From the NCBI GenBank assembly GCA_947502815.1, contig CANNBH010000001.1:1426001-1490000 (forward strand): DNA of 64,000 nt, given 5' to 3'. This document shows, piece after piece, positions 17,763 to 27,874 of the stretch. The stretch is from an uncultured Erythrobacter sp. (GTDB lineage Bacteria; Pseudomonadota; Alphaproteobacteria; Sphingomonadales; Sphingomonadaceae). The notes beneath the pieces are model-generated. The model had not been told where the DNA came from. It made no database searches and saw only the letters and a list, made by a program, of their open reading frames with translations. A program made the translations under genes and the position numbers. Numbering within the stretch: position 1 is the stretch's first letter; each line of letters starts with the position of its first letter.

Positions 17763-18260
17763 CTACAATTCCAACACAAGTTGGAGGTTGCAGCGGTCAT
17801 AGGGTGTCGGCCAGCATTCCTCAGGCGAAAGCCTGCGGAAACCGACCCGTTCATACAGCCGGACTGCCGCGCTCAAGGCGTCATTGGTTTCGAGCCAAAG
17901 GGCATCGGCGCCGTTTTGGCGCGCGCGTTCGATCAGGCTGTGAATGACACGCTGACCCACGCCTTTGCCCTGAGCGGTGGGATCGGTCGCCATCTTGATG
18001 ATTTCCCACCAATCCCGGCCATCTGCCGGTGCGTTGTGAGCGGGGACCAGCGCGCCTGTCCCAACCGCGCGGCCATTCTCGCAGGCCATGAAAATCGATC
18101 CGCCTTTGCGCACGATCATTCCGTGCGGATCAGCAAAGAGCGCGCGGTCGGCGTCTGCTTCCTCGAAATGCTCTTCGATCCACCGGCGATTGAGCGCCAC
18201 AAATGCCGCAGTATCGCCGTTGTCAAATTCTCGGATTTCGATTTCAGACTGTGAGCTCAT
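17763..18260 (-). CDS. GNAT family N-acetyltransferase
   Basis: A 165-residue acetyltransferase. The core motifs are SIFMACENGRAVGTGALVP, WWEIIKMATDPTAQGKGVGQRVIHSLIERA (acetyl-CoA loop Q-G-K-G-V-G) and LWLETNDALSAAVRLYERVGFRRL. The substrate is unknown. It begins 9 nt after the stop of the amidohydrolase gene and so belongs to the same operon; an N-acyl-D-amino-acid deacylase beside an acetyltransferase may reflect acylated amino-acid metabolism, which is inference. Confidence 0.87.
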   Translation of the reverse strand: MSSQSEIEIREFDNGDTAAFVALNRRWIEEHFEEADADRALFADPHGMIVRKGGSIFMACENGRAVGTGALVPAHNAPADGRDWWEIIKMATDPTAQGKGVGQRVIHSLIERARQNGADALWLETNDALSAAVRLYERVGFRRLSPEECWPTPYDRCNLQLVLEL

Positions 18261-18269
18261 TGTGCCCGT

Positions 18270-20036
18270 TTACTCCGCCGCCTCCGCCAATTGCGCGCGT
18301 TGTGGGCCTCGGATCAGGCCGCCCGGTGTGGCGCCGGTCCATTTGCCCTCTTCAAAGGTCACTTCGCCATTTTTGATCGTGCAGGCATAGCCATCGGCCT
18401 TTTGCAGCAGGCGTTTACCGCCTGCGGGCAGGTCGAATGCCAGCCATGGGCGGCCCAGTTTCAGGCGCTCCATATCGATCACATTGATATCGGCGAGATA
18501 CCCCGGTGCGATCACGCCGCGATCTTCCAATCCGTAAAGGGAGGCGGTGTCGCGGCATTGGCGCTGCATCGCTTGCTCTAGGGTGATCCGGTCGCCCCGG
18601 CGGCGGCTTTTGACCCAGTGCTCCAACATAAACGTCGGCGACGCCGCGTCGCAGATAGTGCCGCAATGCGCGCCGCCATCGGACAGCGAATTCACGGTGT
18701 CGTCGGAATGTTGCAGCGGGTGGAGGAAATCGAGATTGCCGTCGATGTAGTTCAGGATCGGCAGATAGATAAACCCGGTTCCGTCCTGTTCGCACAGCAT
18801 ATTGTAAGCGTATTCTTGCGGGTCGATGCCGGCCCCTTGCGCGCGGGCATTCACACTCGCGGATGCTTCTGGTTCGTAATCGAAATCCGGGTCCATTTCA
18901 TATTGCAAAGCCCACCCTTGGGTGATGACCATCACCACTTCGATGATATCCATGGGCGCCTCGGAATAATCGTTGGATTCCGACAAGAGCTGTTTCTTAA
19001 ACTCGGGGTCGAGCAACTTCGCCTTTTGCTCCGCCCAAGGCAGATCCGCGATGGTTTGCCAGCTGGGGCGGAAGGTGAAGGGGTGAACCGTTCCCTGCCA
19101 CGCCATAATAATGCCGTTTCCGCGCAGCGCGATTTGGGCCACGATGTTGGCGCCGTTGTCGTTTTCTGCGCGCATCGATGTGATCATTTCATCGAGCGTC
19201 ATATCCTTTTTCACCGATTGCAGGGCGGCAAAGGTCACGGGCACTCCGGCCTCTCGGCTGAGTTTGCCCATCCAGCCAAATTCATCCCATTCGCGCATCA
19301 TGTCACTGGCCATTTCAAACACAGCGTGACCGCCGCCGCGCTGCCCGCGGCCCATTGCGTGACCGATGGCGACCAATTCTTCGGGTGTGGCGGTTGTGCC
19401 GGGGACCAATTCGCCGTCGACCGATTTGTGCAAGACGGTGCGCGAGGTGGAGAAGCCCAAGGCCCCGGCGCGCACGCCTTCCTCAACGATATCCGACATT
19501 TGTTTGATGTCGTCTTCGGTGGGAACCGCGCCAGGTTGTTCGCGGTCACCCAAAACATAGGCGCGCACGGCGCCGTGGGGCACATGGGTGGCGACGTCGA
19601 TGCTGCGTGGCATTTTTTCCAGCGCGTCGAGATATTCGGGGAAGGTTTCCCAATCCCATGTGATCCCTTCGGCCAAGGCTGTGCCGGGAATGTCTTCAAC
19701 GCCTTCCATCAGGCTGATCAGCCATTCGTGACGGTCAGGTTTTGCAGGGGCAAAGCCGACGCCGCAATTGCCCATTACAACCGTCGTGACGCCGTGCCAG
19801 CTGGATGGGGCCATTTCCTGATCCCATGTTGCCTGACCATCGTAATGGGTGTGAATGTCGACAAAGCCGGGGGCGACGATCTGACCGGTCGCGTCAATCT
19901 CGCGCGCCGCGTCGCCTTGAATCGTGCCAACGCCCGCGATCAAGCCGTCTTTTACCGCGACATCGCCGGTAAAGGCCTCTGCGCCGGTGCCATCGACAAT
20001 GGTGCCGCCCCGGATGATGAGGTCATAAGTCGCCAT
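18270..20036 (-). CDS. N-acyl-D-amino-acid deacylase type amidohydrolase
   Basis: A 588-residue metal-dependent hydrolase of the amidohydrolase-3 / D-aminoacylase group. It has the N-terminal strand [11 protein letters not shown], the metal-binding [18 protein letters not shown], the [10 protein letters not shown] segment typical of D-aminoacylases, and late SDGGAHCG and [15 protein letters not shown]. These enzymes remove acyl groups from N-acyl-D-amino acids in the cytoplasm. It is somewhat longer than characterised D-aminoacylases (about 480 residues), so the exact substrate is open. Confidence 0.85.
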   Translation of the reverse strand: MATYDLIIRGGTIVDGTGAEAFTGDVAVKDGLIAGVGTIQGDAAREIDATGQIVAPGFVDIHTHYDGQATWDQEMAPSSWHGVTTVVMGNCGVGFAPAKPDRHEWLISLMEGVEDIPGTALAEGITWDWETFPEYLDALEKMPRSIDVATHVPHGAVRAYVLGDREQPGAVPTEDDIKQMSDIVEEGVRAGALGFSTSRTVLHKSVDGELVPGTTATPEELVAIGHAMGRGQRGGGHAVFEMASDMMREWDEFGWMGKLSREAGVPVTFAALQSVKKDMTLDEMITSMRAENDNGANIVAQIALRGNGIIMAWQGTVHPFTFRPSWQTIADLPWAEQKAKLLDPEFKKQLLSESNDYSEAPMDIIEVVMVITQGWALQYEMDPDFDYEPEASASVNARAQGAGIDPQEYAYNMLCEQDGTGFIYLPILNYIDGNLDFLHPLQHSDDTVNSLSDGGAHCGTICDAASPTFMLEHWVKSRRRGDRITLEQAMQRQCRDTASLYGLEDRGVIAPGYLADINVIDMERLKLGRPWLAFDLPAGGKRLLQKADGYACTIKNGEVTFEEGKWTGATPGGLIRGPQRAQLAEAAE

Positions 20037-20105
20037 GATGTTCTCTCCCAGTCTTTATTTGATACTGGTTTAGCATAAGAGGCGGCCTGCTGCTATGGTG
20101 CCTGC

Positions 20106-21005
20106 ATGAGCAAAACAGCCAGTTGGTCGCCCGATCCGCAAAGCGGGATCACCGTCGATTTTGTGAAGACTCAGGGTCTGACCTTTGAAGTCGCCATGGC
20201 AGGGGAAGGGGACCATTTGGCGCTAATGCTCCATGGCTTTCCTGAGCTGCATTTTTCATGGCGTCATCAAATGCCTTTGCTCGCAAAGGTGGGATACCGG
20301 GTCTGGGCCCCGAACATTCGCGGGTATGGCGGGACCGACCGTCCTGCCGACGTGCGCGAATATGCGCTGGATCGGCTGACACAGGATGTGGCGGACTTGA
20401 TTGATGCCAGCGGGGCCAAGCAGGTCACGCTGTTTGCGCATGACTGGGGCGCGATCATCGCTTGGGCTTTTGCGATAACAAAGCTGCGCCCGCTAACCCG
20501 GCTTGTGATCATGAATGTGCCCCATCCAATGGTGGCGCGGCGTGAAATTCGGCATTGGCGGCAATTCAAAAAAAGCTGGTATATTTTCGCGTTTCAGCTG
20601 CCGTGGCTGCCCGAACGGATGTTGGCGCGAAAGGGCGGAGATGCGGTCGGCGATTTGATCGCGAAAACCTCCTGCCGCCCAGAACGCTTTGGCCCTGAGG
20701 TACGCGCAGTTTATAGCGATGCGAGCCGCAGGCCGGGCGCAAGGTCCGCCATGGTCAATTACTACCGGGCGTTGCTGCGTCATGGTGGCACAATTGATTT
20801 GGGCGACGCGCGCGTGGACGTGCCGACTTTGATGGTTTGGGGCGAAGAAGATGTCGCTCTCAACATTCATTGCACCGAAGGCACAGAGGAATGGGCGAGC
20901 GATTTCACGCTAAAACGTCTGCCCGGCGTGTCGCATTGGGTTCAGCAAGACGCGCCGGACGAAGTGAACGCGATTATTGCAGAATGGTTGCCGCCCGCGA
21001 GCTAA
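20106..21005 (+). CDS. Alpha/beta hydrolase, epoxide-hydrolase-like
   Basis: A 299-residue alpha/beta-fold hydrolase. The oxyanion-hole motif HGFPELHFSWRHQ, the segment GYGGTDRP and the nucleophile elbow FAHDWGAIIAW with Asp as nucleophile are the marks of soluble epoxide hydrolases and related dehalogenases. The acid is probably in WGEEDVAL and the His in GVSHWVQQDAPDEVN. The two cap-domain tyrosines of epoxide hydrolases cannot be fixed by eye, so the reaction is inferred only from family. Confidence 0.83.
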   Translation: MSKTASWSPDPQSGITVDFVKTQGLTFEVAMAGEGDHLALMLHGFPELHFSWRHQMPLLAKVGYRVWAPNIRGYGGTDRPADVREYALDRLTQDVADLIDASGAKQVTLFAHDWGAIIAWAFAITKLRPLTRLVIMNVPHPMVARREIRHWRQFKKSWYIFAFQLPWLPERMLARKGGDAVGDLIAKTSCRPERFGPEVRAVYSDASRRPGARSAMVNYYRALLRHGGTIDLGDARVDVPTLMVWGEEDVALNIHCTEGTEEWASDFTLKRLPGVSHWVQQDAPDEVNAIIAEWLPPAS

Positions 21006-21006
21006 G

Positions 21007-22425
21007 TCAGGCCCTGCCTAAGGCCCGATCAGGCATCCGAACAAACACCAGCACCGCCAACCCGCTGGCGAACAGCAAGCAGATCGATGCCATCCCGATG
21101 CGTTGATCGTTGAACGCGGTGGTGAAGATTTCAATCAGCAACGGCCCCATCCACACGGTGATCGTCCCGGCTATTGCATAAAGGCCGAAGAATTCCCCGC
21201 TGCGCCCAGATGGAGCGAGTGTGACCAACATCGCGCGGCTGGAAGAGATGCTGGCTGTGGCGGTGACGGCGACGACGCTGATTAACGCCAGATAGGTGAG
21301 ATCAGACAGCGTCTGGAACACCAGACCATCCCACACCTGATAATTTTGCACTGCCCCGAAAAACAGCGTGTCCTGCGTAAGCGAAAGCTGCGCCGAAAAG
21401 GCCGCGACCATTCCCACAATCTCGATGATCAGGGCGTTCTTGACCCCAACTTTGGTATCGAGCCATCCGCCAAAGATACCGCCGAAAAACGCAAAGATCG
21501 ACCCGAAGATCGCGTATGAAAGCATCTCTAGAAAGCCCCATTCAAGGAAAAGCGCGACATAGACCGCGCTGAGGGCGAGCAAAGCGGCCATGCCGTCCGC
21601 GTACAACATCCGGGCGATGAGGAATTTGGCCAATTGGCGGTAATTGCGCACTTCGCGCACGGTCGTAAGGACGGCTTTAGACCCGGTGACGATGGCCGCG
21701 CGCCAGCTTGTGCCCGGTAGGCCGGGGTCTTTTGCGTTCAGGAAGAACGGGATCGAAAATGTCGCTAGCCACGCCGCGCAAATTGGCCCTGTCATTCGCG
21801 CGTGATCAAAGGTTGAAAGATCAACGCCAAATTGCGGCTGTTCAAAAGGCCAACCGATCGCTCCCGGCAGAATGAAGAGCAGGGCAATCGCGACAAAGAT
21901 CAGCACCGCTGCCAGATTGCCAAGTCCCAAACCCAACCCCGAAATCATCGAAAGACGCGCCGGTTCACCCGCAACCGAGAGCATCGCGTTGTGAGTGACT
22001 TCGGAATAGGTGTAGCTGACGTAAGCCACCACCAGCAGCGCCATGATCGCCCACACGGGCAGGCCAGCGCCTCCGGGCTGCGCAAACCAAAGCATCGCAG
22101 ACGAAATAGTGATTGCGCCCAAGAACACTGCCAAAAGCGGCTTTAACCGCCCGCCGCGATCCAACGCTGCGCCAAGAAAAGGAGCGGTGAGGGCGGCTAT
22201 TAGTCCGGCCCATTTGGTGACCGATGCAATGGTCGCTTGGCCTTGGGCGTTGGCTGTCTTGCGCGCTTCTTCGGGGGCAAGAGCGTCCAATTCCCCGCTA
22301 GCCAGCAGATCCGCCCCGATGATGTCGCGCGCGAAATAGGGCGCGAAAATATAGATGACGATCAAGATGTAATACGGGTTTCGCGCCCATTCAAACACAG
22401 CCCAAGCAAACCCGGTTTTGTCCAA
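21007..22425 (-). CDS. MFS transporter, UMF1/Atg22-like
   Basis: A polytopic membrane protein with about 12 hydrophobic segments, starting KTGFAWAVFEWARNPYYILIVIYIFAPYFARDIIG, the signature of the UMF1 (Atg22-like) branch of the major facilitator superfamily. Substrate unknown. The track start at 22617 would overlap the phaZ-like gene and gives a non-membrane basic N-terminus; the only canonical in-frame start after phaZ is TTG 22425, just ahead of the conserved N-terminus, though its GGAG is too close to be ideal. Treat the start as uncertain. Confidence 0.8.
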   Translation of the reverse strand: MDKTGFAWAVFEWARNPYYILIVIYIFAPYFARDIIGADLLASGELDALAPEEARKTANAQGQATIASVTKWAGLIAALTAPFLGAALDRGGRLKPLLAVFLGAITISSAMLWFAQPGGAGLPVWAIMALLVVAYVSYTYSEVTHNAMLSVAGEPARLSMISGLGLGLGNLAAVLIFVAIALLFILPGAIGWPFEQPQFGVDLSTFDHARMTGPICAAWLATFSIPFFLNAKDPGLPGTSWRAAIVTGSKAVLTTVREVRNYRQLAKFLIARMLYADGMAALLALSAVYVALFLEWGFLEMLSYAIFGSIFAFFGGIFGGWLDTKVGVKNALIIEIVGMVAAFSAQLSLTQDTLFFGAVQNYQVWDGLVFQTLSDLTYLALISVVAVTATASISSSRAMLVTLAPSGRSGEFFGLYAIAGTITVWMGPLLIEIFTTAFNDQRIGMASICLLFASGLAVLVFVRMPDRALGRA

Positions 22426-22553
22426 AGCTCCGCCGGTGCCGCTATGGGCCCGAATGGGGACGGATTCGTCTTGCGGAATGGCTGTTGCGATCGCAATTCT
22501 CCCAATGCCCGCTTTGGCCGGGCGGACGCCCGTATTTCTATGCCGCGCCCTTA

Positions 22554-23402
22554 TTAGGCTGCTAGCTCTTCTTCGTTTTCTGGTGCGTCCAAAAATTCGC
22601 GCATCGCCGCGGTGCATTCGTCCTTGTGCGACAACAAGAACAGATGGCCGCCGCCCTTCATCACCACAAGTTCGCTGTTGGGAATGAGCATGTTGAGGAA
22701 TCTGCCATTGGCAAGCGGCACAATCGCATCATCATCGCCCATCATAATCAGGGTGTCTTGCTTAAGCAGGAACGGCAAGGCTGGCGCGCTGGTCCATCCC
22801 AGCATGCACATCAACTGATACATATATCCGCGCGGGCTGGGCGGTTTGAGCCGCGACATATGCCCGCCTTTGCCTTGAGATTTGCCCAGACCTTCGCCGT
22901 AGAGCGTCTCAAAGTTCTTCATCATGAACTCTGGGTCGATATAACGGCGCGGGTTGGCCATTTTGGTCAGCGCCTTGGGGCTACCCGGCATCATCAACAT
23001 GCCAGCGCTGGTCGCGATCAAAACAACGCGCCGGGTGCGTGCGGCGTGCTGCATGGCAAAATGCTGCGCAATGCCGCCGCCCCAGCTGATGCCCATGACA
23101 TCGACTTCATCCACGCCGAATTTGTCGAGCAATTGGGCTGCTGTCCAGCTGATGGTGAAGGGGTTGTAAGGGACAAGCGGATCAGGCGATTCGCCCACGC
23201 CCGGCATGTCGAACATGATGAACGCGCGTTCTTTGAGCTCGTTCGCCAACGGGGCGACCGCTTCGATGTTGGCGCCAATGCCGTTGAAGAACAAAACCGG
23301 TGGATGCTCGGTCGCTTCGGTGAGCCGCCATGTAGCAACCCGTAGCGTCCGACCGGCCACCTGCTCCATGGTGACGACCGCGTCTTTCATTGCTTCGCTC
23401 AT
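22554..23402 (-). CDS. phaZ: Poly(3-hydroxyalkanoate) depolymerase-like hydrolase
   Basis: A 282-residue intracellular alpha/beta hydrolase like the medium-chain PHA depolymerases: LFFNGIGANIEAVAPL, MFDMPGVGESPDP, the elbow GISWGGGIAQHFA (Ser), GDDDAIVPLANGRFLNMLIPNSELVVMKGGGHLFLLS with Asp and His. These enzymes break down stored polymer to 3-hydroxyacids. It lies downstream of phaC on the same strand with a 133-nt gap holding a large inverted repeat. A generic esterase is the alternative, but context and motifs favour PhaZ. Confidence 0.85.
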   Translation of the reverse strand: MSEAMKDAVVTMEQVAGRTLRVATWRLTEATEHPPVLFFNGIGANIEAVAPLANELKERAFIMFDMPGVGESPDPLVPYNPFTISWTAAQLLDKFGVDEVDVMGISWGGGIAQHFAMQHAARTRRVVLIATSAGMLMMPGSPKALTKMANPRRYIDPEFMMKNFETLYGEGLGKSQGKGGHMSRLKPPSPRGYMYQLMCMLGWTSAPALPFLLKQDTLIMMGDDDAIVPLANGRFLNMLIPNSELVVMKGGGHLFLLSHKDECTAAMREFLDAPENEEELAA

Positions 23403-23459
23403 GTATTTCCGTCCTATCGGAGCCTATTTCGGTACCGTGATCCCAAGCCGATACAGGTA

Positions 23460-23498
23460 GGGAGCACTCGTCGCAGATGCTTAGCGACACGTGCTCCC
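23460..23498. repeat. Inverted repeat between phaC and phaZ
   Basis: Two 15-nt arms (23460-23474, GGGAGCACTCGTCGC, and 23484-23498, GCGACACGTGCTCCC) pair with two adjacent internal mismatches around a 9-nt loop. It is 38 nt past the phaC stop. There is no T-run on the minus strand, so it is either an mRNA-stabilising or processing hairpin between the two genes or a weak terminator. Confidence 0.7.
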
Positions 23499-23535
23499 GA
23501 TAAGCTGTTAAATTGTCATTGCGTAGCTAGGTGTA

Positions 23536-25233
23536 TCAGACTTCTTCGACAACGTAGAGTCCGGGGGCGCTTTCTTGCGGGGGATTGGCTTTGCTGCCCA
23601 ATGTACCCGGCGCAGGCATTTTGTCGCCCGAACGCGCCTGAATCCACTCCATCCAATATGGCCACCAGCTGCCTTTGACCTCTTCGGTCCCTTGCAGCCA
23701 TTCATCCGCCGTGCCGGGCAATTTGCCCTTCTTCTTTTGGACGAAATATTTGGCCTTTGGATTGGTCGGCGGGTTCAGGATTGCCTGCATATGTCCAGAT
23801 TGGCTGAGCACATAGGTGACATTCTTTGATCCGAACAATTGCGTGGAACGATAGGTCGCCTTCCACGGCGTGATGTGATCGGTGACCCCGCCCAGGATGA
23901 ACATATCGGCGGTGACTTTGCTGAGGTCGACGTTGTGATCGGCCATTTCGACTTCGCCCTTCTTGGTGAAGGCGAGCGTTTCGTACAAAGTGAGGAAGTC
24001 ACCCATCAGACTGGCTGACAGATTGGTTGCGTCCGCATTCCAAAACAACACGTCAAAGGCGGGCGGGTCCATGCCAAGCAGGTAATTGTTGATCACATAA
24101 TTCCAGATGAGATCATTGGGGCGCAGCCACGCAAATCCGCGGGCCAAATCGTCCGCTTTGATCACGCCCTTCTTCGCGGCGCGTTGGCGGGCCAGCTTCA
24201 TACCGTTTTCGCTGACCAAAGAACCCGCTTCGATATCTGTTTGTTCTGGGTGAAGGACGCAAACCATCAAGGTTAGCGTGCCTAGAATGTCATTGCCTGT
24301 CGCGGCCAGTTTTGACGCCAGCACAGAGGCGGTTTGACCGCCAGAACAACCGGCAGAGACGTTGACTTTGTCCGACCCGGTGATTTCTGACACCGCGGCT
24401 AGCGCCTCTTCACACGAAGAGATGTAGTCGGCCATATCCCAATGGCCCTGATCCTTAGACGGGTTGCGCCAAGAGATCACAAATGTCTGCAGGCCATTGT
24501 CGACCTGCCATTTGATGATCGATTTTTCCGGCGACAAATCGTTGATATACATTTTGTTGATTTGCGGCGGCACCGTCAGTTGCGGGATCGCATAAACCTC
24601 ATCCGTGGTCGGCGCGTAATGGATCAATTCCATCATTTCTGTTCGCAGAACAACATTGCCTTTGGATGTTGCGACATTCTCACCCAGCTTGAACGGGCGC
24701 TTGTCGACTTGGCTCACCATGCCTTTGTTGTGCACGATATCGTTATAGGCATTTTGCAGACCCTTGATCAGGGAAAGGCCGCCCGAATTGATGATCTGTT
24801 TTTGCGCTGTCGGGTTGCCGATCAGTGAGTTGCTCGGCGCAATCCCGTCCAAGATGATGTTGGAAATAAAGTTGGCGCGGTTGCGCTCCAACTCGTCCAG
24901 CTCAAGGTCCTCGAGCCAATTGCGCATGCCTTTTTGCACGGCAAGGTAATATTGCGCACCCGCCTTAAAGAACGGATTGTATTGCCACGCCGGGTCCATG
25001 AAGCGTTTGTCTTTGGGGTGCGGGGCAAGATCGCTTTTGCCGGTCAAGATTTTGACCATGTCTTCGCTCAATGATTTTGCGTGGCGAAACGCGCGGTTAG
25101 GATCAGACGCGGTTTCGCGCAGCAACAGCGCAACCGCGCTGACGAAATCTTCGCGCGCTACACCCACCAAGGGCCCCAATGCGCTGGTTGATTGGGCGGC
25201 CTCGTTTTCGAGTTTCACCGTGCTGTCTGACAT
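23536..25233 (-). CDS. phaC: Polyhydroxyalkanoate synthase, class II-like
   Basis: A 565-residue PHA synthase that polymerises 3-hydroxyacyl-CoA at the granule surface. The lipase-like box reads SAGCSGGQTAS with the catalytic Cys near residue 296; the Asp is in GVTDHITPW and the His in SQSGHMQAILNPP. The motifs LRPNDLIWNYVINNYLLG and NPPTNPKAKYF match the Pseudomonas class II (medium-chain) enzymes better than class I. There is no phaE or phaR subunit nearby. Start moved 5 codons to ATG 25233 (MSDSTVK); the first ATG at 25248 is also possible. Confidence 0.92.
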   Translation of the reverse strand: MSDSTVKLENEAAQSTSALGPLVGVAREDFVSAVALLLRETASDPNRAFRHAKSLSEDMVKILTGKSDLAPHPKDKRFMDPAWQYNPFFKAGAQYYLAVQKGMRNWLEDLELDELERNRANFISNIILDGIAPSNSLIGNPTAQKQIINSGGLSLIKGLQNAYNDIVHNKGMVSQVDKRPFKLGENVATSKGNVVLRTEMMELIHYAPTTDEVYAIPQLTVPPQINKMYINDLSPEKSIIKWQVDNGLQTFVISWRNPSKDQGHWDMADYISSCEEALAAVSEITGSDKVNVSAGCSGGQTASVLASKLAATGNDILGTLTLMVCVLHPEQTDIEAGSLVSENGMKLARQRAAKKGVIKADDLARGFAWLRPNDLIWNYVINNYLLGMDPPAFDVLFWNADATNLSASLMGDFLTLYETLAFTKKGEVEMADHNVDLSKVTADMFILGGVTDHITPWKATYRSTQLFGSKNVTYVLSQSGHMQAILNPPTNPKAKYFVQKKKGKLPGTADEWLQGTEEVKGSWWPYWMEWIQARSGDKMPAPGTLGSKANPPQESAPGLYVVEEV

Positions 25234-25476
25234 CCGAATTGTCCCCATTCTAGGCGTTTTATGGCGTCGCGATTGGCTCGCGTTTTTTGCTTTTGAAACC
25301 TTGATCGCCCTTGATGGCCTGCAAATGGCCTTGTGACAAGATCAACCACTTCTGCATGAGTGTTCACCCAATTAACAAGGCGGTCCGCAAGGCTTAGTTA
25401 AGTCCAAATTATTCATTTTTTCACCCTTTTTGATCAAGGCGGACCGTCAAGGAATTTCCAGTTAAGGTGCATTGCG

Positions 25477-27648
25477 ATGGGCGGCCTGTTTTCAAGGCGC
25501 AAAAATTCGGGGGTTGATGCAGAGGCGAAGGCGGCTCTGCGTTCCTTTGACCATGCCAGCCGTGCATCCCTGCTGCAAAGTTTGGAGAAGTCCGATCTTG
25601 GTTGGTTTTGGGCCAGCGATGCCGAAGGGCGCCTTGTCTATCTCTCCGATCCTGCTGCGCAACGTATAGGCAGGCCCTTTAGCGACATTAATGGCCGGTC
25701 TATAACCGAGGTGTTCCAACCGGTTGAGAACAGCGAAGATCGCGGCACGCAGCGCCCACTGAAATTCCAGCTTGCCGCGCGTAATTCGATCAAGCCAGTC
25801 ACGGTCAAGCTCGACATGGGCGAGGGGCAATCCTGGTGGGAAATCGCCGCTGTGCCTCAGACCGATTCAGAGGGCGGCTTCATGGGCTATCACGGGATTG
25901 CCCGCGATGTTTCCGACACGTTTCAAAGCGCGCGCGATGCGGAAAAGCTTTCGCGTTACGATTCGCTCACCGGCCTATCCAACCGCTACCGCATGTCCCA
26001 GCAATTGGGAGCAACTCTAACCGCGTTCAAAGTATCCAAGCGATCTTGCGCCATTATGCTGATCGATCTCGATCGGTTTAAGCAGGTCAACGATACCATG
26101 GGCCATCCCGCCGGTGATGAGCTCCTCAAACAAGTCGCCGGCCGATTGCAGCGCGTTTTGGGCGACAAGGTGGAAATTGGCCGCATCGGCGGTGATGAAT
26201 TCCAAGTTATCATGCCAGACGAGGACGACCGCGGCGTGTTGGGCGATTTGGGTCAGCGAGTCATCCAAATGGTCTCGCAGCCCTACTCTATCAACGGAAT
26301 GCGCGCGGTGATTGGGTGCTCTGTTGGCATCGCGGTTGCCCCGTTCGATGGCATCGAAGAAGAAGAGTTGATCAAGGCTGCTGACCTTGCACTGTATTCC
26401 GCCAAAGGCGGCGGGCGCGGTCAGTTCCGGTTCTATTCCAGCGACCTGCGCGATCAGGCGAGCCATCGTCACCAGATTGAAGCGGATCTGCGTGATGCGA
26501 TTGCCCGCGACGAGCTGCAAATGCATTACCAACCGATCGTCGATGCAAAAACGCATGAGGTCGCCTGTGTCGAAGCGTTGATGCGTTGGAACCACACCGA
26601 TCGCGGAATGATTTCACCTGCGGACTTTATTCCCGTTGCGGAAGAGGTCGGTATCATTCGCGAATTGGGCGAATGGGCTCTGAACGAAGTGTGCCGCACT
26701 GTGCAAACATGGCCGGGCGATATCCGCGCCGCCGTCAATGTATCAGCGGTGCAATTCGCTTCGGAAGATTTTGTCGAAATCGTCAAGCGCGCGCTCAGCA
26801 CAACCGGGATCAAACCGAGCCGGGTTGAGTTGGAAATCACCGAAAGCGTCTTTGTTGGCGATATGGAGCGGGCGCTGCGCGTCTTCCATGAGCTTAAAGA
26901 CCTGGGTGTCCGGCTTTCACTCGATGATTTTGGAACGGGCTATTCCTCGCTCAGCTATCTTCGCGACGCGCCGTTTGACAAGATCAAGATTGACCAGAGC
27001 TTTGTTCGCGGATGCACCGCCGAAGACAATAAGAACGAAGCGATCATTGCTGCCATCGTCAGCTTGGCCACCGCGCTCGGCATGGAAACAGTCGCCGAAG
27101 GGGTGGAGACGAAGGATGAATTGGCCGCTGTGACGTCAGAAGGCGTTTCGCACCTTCAGGGGATGCTGTTTTCTCGCGCTGTGCCCGATGCGGATATTGT
27201 CGCCCGTTTGGAAGCTGGGGAATTGCACTATGTGCCGCGCGGTCCGGAAAAATACCGTGCCGAACGTCGCACCGAATTCCGCAAAATCGGCCTGATTCAC
27301 GAAAATGACCGCTACAATGTGTTCCTTCGAAACATATCTAAGACAGGGGCTAAGATCGAAGGTCTGTTGGAAGTGCCTGTGGGCACTGACATCGTGATCG
27401 ATCTGGGTGGCGGGCAATTGGCCGTAGCCAAGGTTCGCCGATCCGAAGGGTTCAGTCAGGGCGTAGAGTTTGAAACGCCTCTGATTAGCGACGGAGCCGA
27501 TGGACTTTGCACGCGGCACCGCGTGTCTCCTTATCAGATCGAAGCCGCGGGCAGGCCTTTGCGCGCATTGAACGATGAAGCGGTGGCCGCTATCACCGGT
27601 GTCATGGGGTCGAACACCAAAGCGTTTGTCGAAGTCGAAATCACTTAA
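25477..27648 (+). CDS. PAS-GGDEF-EAL-PilZ cyclic-di-GMP protein
   Basis: A 723-residue cytoplasmic signalling protein with no membrane segment. Order: PAS-like sensor (GWFWASDAEGRLVYLSDPAAQRIGRPF, about 35-150), GGDEF domain with intact RIGGDEF near residue 239, EAL domain with intact VEALMRW near 365 and DDFGTGYSSLSYLRDAPFDKIKIDQ, and a C-terminal PilZ-like domain (NISKTGAKIEG, DLGGGQLAVAKV). It can in principle make and degrade c-di-GMP and bind it. The next gene is a paralogue with the same architecture, 226 nt downstream. Confidence 0.92.
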   Translation: MGGLFSRRKNSGVDAEAKAALRSFDHASRASLLQSLEKSDLGWFWASDAEGRLVYLSDPAAQRIGRPFSDINGRSITEVFQPVENSEDRGTQRPLKFQLAARNSIKPVTVKLDMGEGQSWWEIAAVPQTDSEGGFMGYHGIARDVSDTFQSARDAEKLSRYDSLTGLSNRYRMSQQLGATLTAFKVSKRSCAIMLIDLDRFKQVNDTMGHPAGDELLKQVAGRLQRVLGDKVEIGRIGGDEFQVIMPDEDDRGVLGDLGQRVIQMVSQPYSINGMRAVIGCSVGIAVAPFDGIEEEELIKAADLALYSAKGGGRGQFRFYSSDLRDQASHRHQIEADLRDAIARDELQMHYQPIVDAKTHEVACVEALMRWNHTDRGMISPADFIPVAEEVGIIRELGEWALNEVCRTVQTWPGDIRAAVNVSAVQFASEDFVEIVKRALSTTGIKPSRVELEITESVFVGDMERALRVFHELKDLGVRLSLDDFGTGYSSLSYLRDAPFDKIKIDQSFVRGCTAEDNKNEAIIAAIVSLATALGMETVAEGVETKDELAAVTSEGVSHLQGMLFSRAVPDADIVARLEAGELHYVPRGPEKYRAERRTEFRKIGLIHENDRYNVFLRNISKTGAKIEGLLEVPVGTDIVIDLGGGQLAVAKVRRSEGFSQGVEFETPLISDGADGLCTRHRVSPYQIEAAGRPLRALNDEAVAAITGVMGSNTKAFVEVEIT

Positions 27649-27874
27649 ACAAATTCGGCTCCCGCCCGCTTTAGGCTCATTTCCGCCAAGCTGCTCCATT
27701 CGAAAAATTGGCGCGATTGTCGGAAAATTTTACGCATTAACCCCTGATCTTATCCAAAAAATAACCAACCGGATTTACTGATGGTGAAGGACGGCGATGG
27801 GCTGTCCATATGGATTGACTGATTTTGGCACCGGGTTCGCTCGGGTTGCCAAGTTGTAGAGAGGGAAAGCGCGG

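Noticed and set aside
18618-20078. 486-residue ORF antisense to the amidohydrolase
   Set aside because: Long only because of high GC; the other strand holds the metal-binding amidohydrolase motifs and this frame has none.
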